Below are positions 12,295-22,500 of a stretch of DNA of 64,000 nt, in pieces. The notes below the pieces were generated by a model. It was not told where the DNA came from, made no database searches, and was given only the letters and a program-made list of their open reading frames with translations. Source of the DNA: Mya arenaria (taxonomy: Eukaryota > Mollusca > Bivalvia > Myida > Myidae); the NCBI RefSeq assembly GCF_026914265.1, contig NC_069124.1, forward strand, positions 30,123,423-30,187,422. The letters are read 5' to 3'. The first letter of the stretch is position 1. Each line of letters begins with the position of its first letter. Made by a program: the position numbers and the translations under genes.

Positions 12295-12775
12295 AGGGCC
12301 TGTACTCTGTATGATGAAATAGCGAAAAAAAGAAAATTGTCAAAAACTGACATAAACTTGGTATCGATGTGTACAATGCATTGAAACTTACTAACTGAAG
12401 TACCAGATAGTTTACAATTTTTACGCATTTTTTGGGTATTTTTCCATTAAACAAGATTTCTAGGAATGTCTACCTAGTAGAATTCATTCCTTATGCGTGA
12501 TTGGCTAGTAGATGTTATCACGTGATATTACCAAGTAAGGTATAAAGCTGAAATATTCCAACTGGTAAGGGTTTGCCTTCAAGGCACAGTGGATACAACA
12601 CTGGACTGCAATTTTGGTGACCCCGGTTCGAACCCGGTCTCCGACTAGATTTTTTTTTAACATTTTGGTATTTCTTTTACAATTTTGATATCAAAGAGTA
12701 AAACATTTTATTAAATAATTGTCCTGAGATTGTCACAGAATTTTTTTTATGGTGCCAACCTGGTGTACAGTCCCT
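12295..12775. mobile_element. piggyBac-like MITE carrying a tRNA-like module
   Basis: TTAA at 12291-12294 and 12776-12779 flank a 481-bp element. Its ends, AGGGCCTGTAC and GTACAGTCCCT, are inverted repeats with one mismatch. The ends and TTAA duplication fit a piggyBac-type non-autonomous element. The equivalent interval of unit 2 (around 30370) lacks it. A tRNA-derived segment lies inside. Confidence 0.75.
12575..12647 (+). tRNA. tRNA-like sequence (Cys-like, anticodon GCA), probably a pseudogene
   Basis: It contains GGTTCGAACC (B box, 12625 on), an upstream A-box-like CACAGTGGATAC, and an anticodon-loop-like CTGCAAT within GGACTGCAATTTTGG. The T arm pairs CCGG/CCGG around TTCGAAC. The acceptor stem does not pair convincingly, and the sequence is enclosed in a transposable element, so a functional tRNA is unlikely. 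Confidence 0.35.
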
Positions 12776-12779
12776 TTAA

Positions 12780-13455
12780 GGAACATATTTATGAAAGTGC
12801 TATATAATCAAAAGTATTTTTTGTTTGTCTTATTACCTCCCTTTAATATATCATTTAACAGTTGTGCCATTTTGTTGTTATTTAAAAATGTTATACATGC
12901 AACATTAATGTAATGGTTAGTTATAATAAAATGGTTAATGAATATAAATTAAAGATAGAATATAAATTAAACATTGAAATATTATTGATGTTATTTTCTG
13001 AAATGTACTAACACATCTTTGCATCCTAATGATGGATGTCATACCTTAAACCCAAACTGTAAAACAAATTGAGAATGTCCATGGTTTGATTCCTTTATTA
13101 ACTTTATTAACATTTTACTACAAAGGTTTAATGCTAAAGAAAAGCTCCTGGTGCATAATTAATTATACAGTTTATGCATATCTTGTAATAAAACAACAAT
13201 TGACATATGAGCATGAGTCATGGGTTTTACAATGTATTTATATGTTATTCATGTTATATAGTTGCTATAGTTAAGACGTTTTAGTATCAGTATTACATAT
13301 TTGGAAATAAAGTTTACAAAGTTTTAAAGTACATGTTATTCGTATTTAACTTTTGCATTTTTTTAAAGAGCCCGTATTGTGACATGAGACATACTGTTAT
13401 AATGGCCTGTAATTATTATGTATGGCATTGTTCTTTTGATTTGTGTTCATTGTTT
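12780..13455. other. Intergenic DNA, no gene recognised
   Basis: A+T-rich; patches match 30420-30890 of unit 2 (for example the ACAAAGGTTTAATGCTAA block). Nothing coding is supported. Confidence 0.6.
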
Positions 13456-13459
13456 GTTG

Positions 13460-13640
13460 TGTTGCCCATGAAGGTGGGCATATTTAAGTCACACCGTCCT
13501 GTTCTTTAACTTGTCCGTGTTTGGGCTGTAACGTTTTGATGCACGGAAGGATTTTTAAGATAAATTGGCACATGCGTTTGATACATTAAGGTGATGGTCC
13601 GTGATAATGGTATGTTCCCAACAAATTAGGCATCAAGAAA
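13460..13640. repeat. Dispersed GTCCGT-type repeat, single unit
   Basis: It starts with a small hairpin (GCCCATGAAGGTGGGCATAT) followed by CACCGTCC, GGGCTGTAAC and CACATGCGTTTGATACATTA. The same layout recurs at 30895-31110, 33270-33760 and, in tandem, 36716-37355. It belongs to a repeat type found widely through this window. Confidence 0.6.
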
Positions 13641-13689
13641 TATAATTTCAATTTCAAAGAAGCAGCCGTCTTCGAATGTGAACACTTAC

Positions 13690-14080
13690 AGGGGTATAAC
13701 GCTGATGAGTTGTCTAGGTAAACTCTTAACAGGCATTGTTAATGAACATTTTAAGTAGTGGTCACTTACGTACCAGAAATTGATGGATACGCAGTTTGGG
13801 TTTAAAGCTTGACACAGTACGACAGATGCTATATTCGTCTTACACAACATTGTTAAAATGTGAGTAAATGAAAACAAGAGTGGTTACGCTACATAGTTAG
13901 ACTATTCCAATATCAAAGACGCCTGTATTCTTGTGCACATGGCATTTGATTTGTTTGATACATATGTAACATCAGAACTTAGGTATGGCTGTGAATTGTG
14001 GGGATTCACGAATGCTGATATATTTCATTAAATGTTTGAATTTGTCGAAAAAGGAAGATATAAAATGAATGCAAAAAAAC
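13690..14080 (+). pseudogene. Decayed non-LTR retrotransposon reverse transcriptase (internally deleted)
   Basis: Translation of 13690-13865 gives GITLMSCLGKLLTGIVNEHF and, after stops, DTQFGFKA-stop-HSTTDAIFVL, the fingers/palm entry region of a LINE reverse transcriptase. From about 13945 it resumes as FDTYVTSELRYGCELWGF, the thumb/C-terminal region. The catalytic YADD/FADD segment between them is missing. It is related to the LINE at 18497-20243. Confidence 0.75.
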
Positions 14081-14256
14081 TTGTCAAATCACTCACGTTA
14101 ACATGAAGCACACTCTTATAATTGTATGTAAAGGGATGACCAGTGCAAGTTCTACCATGCCATGACCTTTGCGCCTGGCTAAAGAATCAGTCAAGCAAAA
14201 ATAATGTCACTTCTAGATAAAGTCATCCAATACAATATATAGTGACAACCAGTTTT

Positions 14257-15966
14257 TAGCTCTACTGGCCAAAGGCCAGAAGAGCTTATGCGACGGTAAT
14301 GTGTACGTAGTATGTTCGTCCGTGCGTCAGTGCGTCCGTGCGTTCGTGCATCTGTAAACAATTTCTTGTGAACACGATACAGCCTTCAGTTTTGATTGTA
14401 TCTCGATGAAACTTGTACAGTATCTAGATATCCATTAGAGCTCGGTTCCTTTCGAAAACCAGCCAGATCCGCCCATGCATGCCTAGATTATGGCCCTTGA
14501 TATTATAAAAAAATAATATTGTGTAAACAATTGGTTGTGAACACGATACAGTCGTCATTTTTGATTTGATCTGGATGAAACTTGTACAGTATTTAGATAT
14601 CCATTAGAGCTCGGTTCCTTTCGAAAACCAGCCAGATCCGCCCATGCATGCCTAAATTATGGCCCTTGATATTATAAAAAAATAATATTGTGTAAACACT
14701 AGCTTGTGAACACGATACAGTCTTCAGTTTTGATTGTATCTCGATGAAACTTGTACAGTATTTAGATATCCATTAGAGCTCGGTTTCTTTCGAAAACCAG
14801 CCAGATCCGACCATGCATGCCTAGATTATGGGCCTTGAAAGTATTAAAAAATCAGTTTGTCTGTAAACAATTGCTTGTGAACATGATAAAGTCTTCAGTT
14901 TTGATTGTACCTCGATGAAACTTGTACAGTATTTAGATATCCATTAGAACTTGGTTCCTTTTGAAAACCAGCCAGATCTGCCCATGCATGCCTGGATTAT
15001 GGGTCTTGAAAGTATTAAAAATGCTATTTTAAGCTTTGTCTATTTTTAGCCAAGTCTATATGAGCGAAGTCTATTTTTAGCCAAGTTTACATGTAAAGTC
15101 ACAATTGCTTGTGAATGTTTGTTCAAATTATCCCCCACGGAGATTGTCCCACAAGGGACCAGTGCGGCAAATGCAAGTGACCTCGGCTACATTGGCAGAG
15201 GCCCAGGGACGAGTTCTCTTTCTTTGTAAGGGACGGACCCCCCCCCCCCCCCTTAAATTGGAAAATATTAAAAACCCTTTTGTCTGAAACCAATAGCAAT
15301 TGCTTGCTATTTTGAACAAGGCTTTATTTAGTGGTCCACTATCATCGTTGTTCAAATTATGCCCCTTGGGTCAAAACTGGCACTGCCCTGGGTGTCACAA
15401 TTTTCCTAGAGACTTATTTAAGAAATATTTTCAAAATCTTCTTGTTTCAAACCACAAGGCCCATACCTTTGATATTTGTTGTAGAGCATCATATGATGCA
15501 ATTAAAAACATTTGGAATAATGCCCCTTGGGCAAAAGCTGGCCCCACCCCTTTTGACTTACTTATTAATTTTTAAAACTACAGTAATGAAATTTTGACCA
15601 TGTGAACAGTTTTGCAAACAAGCATTAATGTTGTCCTCGGATGTCCTTGACTTTGACCTTTGACCAACTTTTTATTTTTAAAGCTACAGAAATGAAATTT
15701 TGACGATGTGTACAGTTTTGAAAGCAAATATTTTTAACTCTCAGTTTACCTATACTTGGCACATATTAAAATAGTTCATGCAACTATTCTGCTTACAACA
15801 CTTCCTGTCCTCAGATGTTGAACGTGCAGCGTTTTCAGCTAACCCAAACACTAAAAGTGAACTAAATATTTGTTGCCTATTACTCAAACATACATGCTCT
15901 GGATTGAAAATGACCGCAAGAGCCATGCCAGTAGAGCATAGGCCCTTTTGGGCCTCTTGTTTCAGC
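14257..15966. mobile_element. Tandem-repeat-bearing non-autonomous element (Helentron/pearl-like)
   Basis: The left end is TTTTAGC with a hairpin (TGGCCAAAGGCCA flanked by AGCTCT/AGAGCT). A core of about four ~170-bp tandem units follows, starting near 14354, 14523, 14691 and 14863 (each GTAAACA.TTGTGAACACGATA). The right end carries the hairpin AGGCCCTTTTGGGCCT followed by CTTGTTT. The flanks continue as one block in unit 3 (around 34600-34640) and at 17790-17830 without this sequence, so it is an insertion into a T-run. Insertion at T/T and a 3' terminal hairpin suit non-autonomous Helentron-like elements; the repeat core resembles bivalve pearl elements. Class assignment is inference. It contains a poly-C run near 15240. 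Confidence 0.6.
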
Positions 15967-16205
15967 TTGCTCATCTGCTAATCAAAGCCGGATTATGGTC
16001 GGCTGTTTACGGAAAATGAATTTGTATATATTGGCATTGCCGGAGATGACCAAGTAATTACTATCACAGCCAGTATTAACCGTACGTACCGACCTTACAG
16101 ACTTATTCTAAACGACATCTGTGGAGGAGGCGGACATTAGGTTAGTTGTTTGTGTCACGTGCTGCAAACGTCACAAAATCTTAATGGCGACCAAATCGAC
16201 TGTGC

Positions 16206-16314
16206 CATTTGGATCTCCTCGGCTTTTTATTATTATCGAAAACGACCTCTGATGTATATGGACGGTTTACAATATCATTGTTTTCGATAGAAAGTGGCCG
16301 AGGAGTTCCGAATG
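16206..16314. mobile_element. Short inverted-repeat element (TCGGAACTCCTCGGCC family)
   Basis: It starts CATTTGGATCTCCTCGGC and ends GGCCGAGGAGTTCCGAATG, which are complementary ends. It has the same ends as the 337-bp element at 35971-36307, with one end near 45890. The flanks CGACTGTGC and CGACCACTA are only partly alike. Confidence 0.6.
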
Positions 16315-16447
16315 CGACCACTAGTGTGCATGCGTAATGAAAAAAACCCATGAAGTTTGTGTTATGTTTATATGTTTGCAATATAGTTTTATAGTTAAGA
16401 ATAACCTCATCACAACACAGTACACAATAAAATTTAAATATTCATAG

Positions 16448-16554
16448 CTCCGCCCAAGCTTCATGTATATATACTGGGCGAGGAATGTTGGATAGCCTCA
16501 AAGACTGTGAAGCGACTGTTTATATGGTACACAGACTAGCACCGACCTAATAAA
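16448..16554 (+). promoter_or_regulatory. Candidate core promoter and 5' UTR of gene 2
   Basis: A CTCCGCCC GC-box-like motif at 16448 and a TATATATA stretch at about 16466-16473 lie some 85 bp upstream of the ATG at 16555. That would place transcription start near 16495-16500. The corresponding region before gene 3 has no clear TATA box, so the two copies may use different core promoters. Confidence 0.45.
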
Positions 16555-19500
16555 ATGTCGGTGAAATTTTATGTCAAGTCCGTAGTGTCAACACTCATTG
16601 CATTTTTCCTGGCATGCTTGATAAGCTTGGCAGTACTTGTGCAGTTTATAATAGGACCTATTCAATTTATAAAACTGAATGTGTTGAAGTTGAAAAAACG
16701 GAATGTGATGCCACCCTGCTTGAATGATCCAAGTCTTGGAAACCACGACTTTGTCCACCTGGAGGTATGTTTTATGCATTCTTAGTATTTTTTAAATCTA
16801 ATTATGGTTTTATCGTCAACAAGTTATACAATAATCATAATGTATTACATTTGATCATCTGAGTATAAGCGTAGATATGTGTGTTAGTTTATGACCTGTC
16901 TATGTGTGAAAGGTTAAACTTGTTTAAGTGTGCTAGTTTATGACCTGTCTAGGTGTGTTAGTTTATGACCTTTCTAAGTGTGTTAGTTTATGACCTGTCT
17001 ATGTATGATTGAAAATAATCCGTCTATATGTGTTAGATTACGACAGTTGAACATACAGGTATTTTGAGTGGCATACGAAGACCACTGAATAAAATTATTT
17101 GAGTATTAAAACTCATGCTAGACGGAAGCTTCCGTCTTAAAAAAACGATCAATCGGCTATTTTTTTTATTGTTTCGCATCCATGTTTCAACCGCAGAAGG
17201 CTGAGCATGCTTGAAGCGACAGGTTATCTATGAAAGTTCATGACCCTTTAACAGCCAAATGAATTTCACTACACTGTTTACTACAGGTTTACAATAATAG
17301 TATGAGGCTTTAATTGACATATGCCTGAAAACATCCATTATTTCGGAAAATATATACTTATCAAAAGGGTTATTATAACAAAATAATTGGTGTAAGTATG
17401 TGTCATGTTATATGGATTTATTTCTATATTCTCAAATGAGAAACCAATGAACTAATTATTCTGTACCACTAACAGAATCATATAACACCACAAGCCATAT
17501 GAATGTTTACAATTCAAAACTGCTGACCTGAGCAGACCTCATAAACCCATTTAACCTCGCCTCCTCTGCCAAATAGGCTCAATGGCTGTACGGTAGGTTA
17601 TTTGGGGTCATGCAACCCGGCCTTAAAACAAAGCAAACTCTTATTATTGTATGTACTCGTGTAAAGGGATGACCAGTGCAGTGCCTACCAAGCCATAACC
17701 TCTGTCGTTTGGCTCAAGAATCAGTCAAGCAAAATCATGTCTTCTGTAGTCTTATAAGGCCATCCAATGCATTGATACAGAAGTTACAACTAGTCACTAG
17801 ACAGGGTTTTTTTCAACCTTGACCTGCCCATCTGCGGATCACGTTCGGCTACTTACGGCAAATGGGCATGTTGCCATTACCGGAGATGACCGAGTAATTA
17901 CGATAACACTCATTGTTAACCGTACAACCTGTATAGGTGTGTTAGTTTATGGCATGTCTATGTGTGTTAGTTTATGACCTGTGTGTTAGTTTATGACCCG
18001 TGTGTTTGTTTATGACCCGTCTATTTGTGTTAGTTTGCGACAGGTGAGTTAAGATATTTTGAGTGGCATATTAGCACAACTCAGTGATGATTATCTAAAC
18101 AAAAAAAAATGCAAGACGGAAGCTTCCGTCTAAAAAAAAACGATCATCGGGCTGCTTTGTTGCAGTTGTTTCATATTTATTTTTCAACCACAGATGGTTG
18201 AGCATGCTTGTAGTGCCACAATTATAGGTTACCTTTACACCACAAAGCGTACATTTGCACGTCAATCTTGCTGTCGGATGCCTGTTTGAAGAAGAATATT
18301 GACTTGACTCGATGAATTACTTTGAGTATAAAATTTCTTCATTCTGTAATATTTTGTTTACCTCATTAACATGGATATATCCCGATAAAAGACATAATTA
18401 CGCCCATTAAAAATAAAATGTTCATAATTTGTGTGTCTACGTGTATTATTGAGTGTAAAATCTCCATCGGTAAACAATATAATCATACAGTTAATTCATT
18501 AGATGCACCTATCACAAAATTAATGATGAAATTAAAAAAGTAATTTGGAAACTAGGCTCAAATAAGGCAGCCTCTATTGACAATGTGTTATACGAGAATT
18601 TTAAGGTATCAGTTCCACTAATCATTGGGCCATTTAATTCTTTTTTTAACCATATATTGGACATGAAGTCATTTCCAAGTTCTTGGGCATCTGGTGTTAT
18701 TATCCCAATCCATAAAAAGGGTGATCAATCAAATCCAAATGATAGCTCTTACTAGCTGATTTTTTTCAAAATTAGTCACTGTTATATTGAATGAAAGACT
18801 AAATGCGTGGGCGGAGGAAAATAGAATATTAACAGATGCGCAATTGGGATTTAAAAATAAGTACAGTACTGTGGATCCTGTTTTTATTTTGCATTCATTG
18901 ATTCAAAAGCAGTTTGAAAGGGAAAAAAAGCTTTACTGTTGTTTTATTGATTATAAAAAAGCTTACGATTGCATTGATAGAAACAGACTCTGGTATAAAT
19001 TTATTAAGATGGGAATCGATGGTAAAGTTTTGTCCCTAGTAAGATCAATGTATAATGAAGTGAAACAATGTGTAAAACACTTGGGTACATTTTCAGATTT
19101 TTTTTAATAGTGACATTGGCCTGTTTCAAGGAGAGATAACCTCGCCGATATTTTTTTCTCTTTTCTTTAATGATATTGAAATGCATTTACAAGAAAACCT
19201 TGACGTTGGAATTAACATTGACCATTTGACCATATTTCAATTTATTTGCTGCTTTTTGCCGACGATGCGGTTATTGTATCAGAGACTAAGGCAGGATTGC
19301 AGAATTCTCTAAATAGTTTACATTCATACTGTCGCAAATGGAACCTCACTGTTAATATAGATAAGACTAAGGTAATGGTGTCCAGGAAGGGTGGAAGACT
19401 AGGGATTAATGATAAATGGTTTTATGACACTAAGGAAGTGGAAATTGTTAATTATTTAGCAATTGTATTTAGTAGTGGCGGTGCATTTATGCAAGCAACA

Positions 19501-22500
19501 AAAACCTTAGCTGGAAAGGGGTTGAGATCACTTCACTCTTTGATGGCACTAGTCCGTAATATTAATGTACCAATTTATATAATGTTTAATCGTTTTAACG
19601 TATTATCAGTCCTTTACTATGGTACTGAAGTCCGGGGGTATATAAATTCGGACGTGGTAGAAAGAGTCCACAAAAAGTTTTGTAAATGGGTATAAAATGT
19701 GAAACAGTCGACCAATACATTGACTTTGTATGGAGAGTTGGGAAGGTTCCAACTGTATATCGAAAGACATGTAAGAATGGTTAAGTATTTCTTAAAACTT
19801 CATATAGTCATGCAAGATAATTGCATTTTAAATGTTATATTACGGGATCAAATTTGTAGTCTTTAAACTCATTCTTCCACGAACTAGGCATCAAAGGTTA
19901 AGGAAATACTCCAATCATCTGGTCTTTATGAAGTATGGTTATACCCTGAGTCGGTAAAAATGGAAGTATTTGTTCCCGTACTTAAAAGTAGAATCAGAGA
20001 TATTTATATCAGCAATTGGAGGTCTGGGTTATACTTGTCGTCGTCTCTAGATGTGTTCAAAGAAATTAAGACAAATTTTAAACAATCCTCATATCTCAGT
20101 CTTGTTGGAAATACAATGTATAGAAGTATTTTATCTAAATTTCGCTAATCATCCCATAAACTAAATATAGAAATATGTCGACACAATAAGGTTCCTAGGA
20201 ATGAAAGAAAATGTACGCTCTGTACTTTAAATGATATTGAGATTTAATTTCTTTAATTTCTTCCAATTCATGTATTGACTTATATGCAGATGATTCCACG
20301 TTATACAAAATAGGTCCAAGTATATTGAGCATTCAGTCAGATCTACAAAAAAGTCTTAATAGTGTGAGCTGTTGGTGTGAGACAAATAATATGTCAATCC
20401 ATCCATCAAAAACCAAATGTATGATTCTATGTACTAATTATAAGGCAAAACATGCATTGCAACTTGAACTATCAATAGATGGATTGTCAGTAGAAAACGT
20501 GAAATGTCAAAAGGTCCTCGGGGTGCATGTTGATCAGACATTGTCATGGCATACACATGTTAAGACTGTAGTGAATAAGCTTAATTCAAAATTGGCACTT
20601 TTAAGAAGAATAGCATATTATTTAACAGACGAGATGAAATCATTGTATTATAATGCATATATCATGTCAAACATGGAGTACTGTTGTAGTGTCTGGGGAC
20701 TTACACATTCCTCAGATACCACAAAAATCACTAACATTCAGAAAAGAGCGATTAAGCTAATAATGAAGTCGGGAACTAGCCACTGTGGAAACATGTTCAA
20801 ACAGTCTGGGTTGCTATCTTTTGAAGACAGGTGCTATTATCATCTCTCATTACTTGTTTTCAAAAGCATGAATTGTTTGACTCCTTCGTACTTCACAGAA
20901 TTGTTAACATTTGCCAAAAATGAGCACTATAACTTGCGTTCTTCAGAAAACAAGGATCTTTTTGTTGTAAAACCTAGAACAAACTATATCAAAAATACAT
21001 TTGCCTATAAAGCAATGAAAATTTGGAATAATCTTCCTACACACATAAAATTTCAAGATAAGCTACCAGCCTTTAAACATGCATTAAAAGGCTACTTATT
21101 GGCAAAATAATTTTATCACATGAACAAAAAATCTTGACACTTTATTTAAATCACATATAGGGATGGCAACGAGTAGTAAAGTTAATACTCGAGTACTCGG
21201 ACGATCGTTCGATCGAGTACTCGGGTACTCGATTACTCGGAAAAATTGAATATATAAATATGTGTTCGCAAAGACAAGATTGTATATACATGCATCGTTA
21301 ATGACGTATATTGTGCGTTGGTCGTATTATTGGTCATTTTCACCTTTAAAGTAAACTTTCATTACGTATTTTAACAAAAAATGATATAAAAAGAAAACAA
21401 ATGTTGTTTCAGGCTTTTAATTTGTCTTATTCGTTTCATTTTATACAAGTATGCACTGCAGAAATAAACAACAATCAGAATTACAATGAACGAAAATTAA
21501 AAGCATACATAAAAATAGTGAACGAAATTCAATACGAAGTTCAGTTGTTCACTCTATAATTTAATTTTTAAATGATAGTTTTTCGTACTGTGTAACTGTT
21601 GTTGACCTCATTAATATTCATAATTCTTGATTTAAAATATAAACCAATCAATTGTGATAATCATTGCAAAAATAGTTAAAATACGCCCGTTAAGAAATCA
21701 ATAAATTTTCGTAACGGTCGATACTTGCTCGTTAGCGTCCATTGTTTGATGAAAGGTCTCTAATTGGTAAAGTACCGCTATCAAAACTTCGCTAATTGAC
21801 ATCAGTGCTAATTTAAAATAGGTGTCCTTTGTTGACAGTTTACAACTATCACAACAACTCTCAACTAATTGATTGAGGTCAATTGTGTACACAGCGGGGA
21901 TTAGAGGGACCGTTAATTGTCCTCTTGGCAACTAACCAGATCTGATATTTTGTCTGTAAATCGTGTATTTGGTGATTGTTATAGATTTTTTTAATTATTT
22001 TTCCGAGTACTCGAGTAGTGATTTGGTACTCGAGTACTCGGACGTTCGATCGAGTACTCGAGTACTCGGGTACTCGTTGCCATCCCTATAATAAATAGTT
22101 CATTGTTTACATGAATTGTGTTAATGTACGTATATGACATTTTTGCAACAACTTGTAATGGATACTACCAAATATGTAAATATATTGATTGAATGTGGTT
22201 TTACTGAATATATCTACATTATTTACAGTATGAAATTATTGTAATTTATAATCATCATATTAAACTGAGTTGTGTTTGTCGAAGAAATGTATGATAGTGA
22301 TAGTGTGATTGTATGTTTTGTATGTTGCTTAATATGTATAGTACATGTGTTTTTGTAATACTTTTTGTGTGAAGGCCATGCTGGAAATAAGTAGTATGTC
22401 TGTAATGATTGTATACTTAGTATGTAACCTTCGTTAAATAAAGTTATTATTATTATTATTATTATTATTAACGAGTTTCATTCCGTCCTTAAATGTCCAG

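Larger units (their letters stand above)
20244..22470 (+). mobile_element. LINE-B: 5'-truncated non-LTR retrotransposon (CR1/L2-like) inserted in LINE-A
   Basis: An open frame without stops runs from about 20250 to 21110. It begins just before the catalytic motif LYADDSTLY (near 20278) and continues through KVLGVHVDQTLSWHTHV, ALLRRI, MEYCCSVWG and IQKRAIKLI to a C-terminal IWNNLPTHIK motif. The 3' UTR is split by an inverted-repeat element (21158-22088) and ends in an ATT microsatellite tail (about 22445-22470), usual for CR1/L2-type LINEs. The intact frame suggests a younger insertion than its host LINE-A. Confidence 0.85.

Noticed and set aside
15105..15597. Overlapping frames around the poly-C run and GGGCC motifs
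   Set aside because: They lie within the repeat-bearing element 14257-15966; no domain and no conservation.
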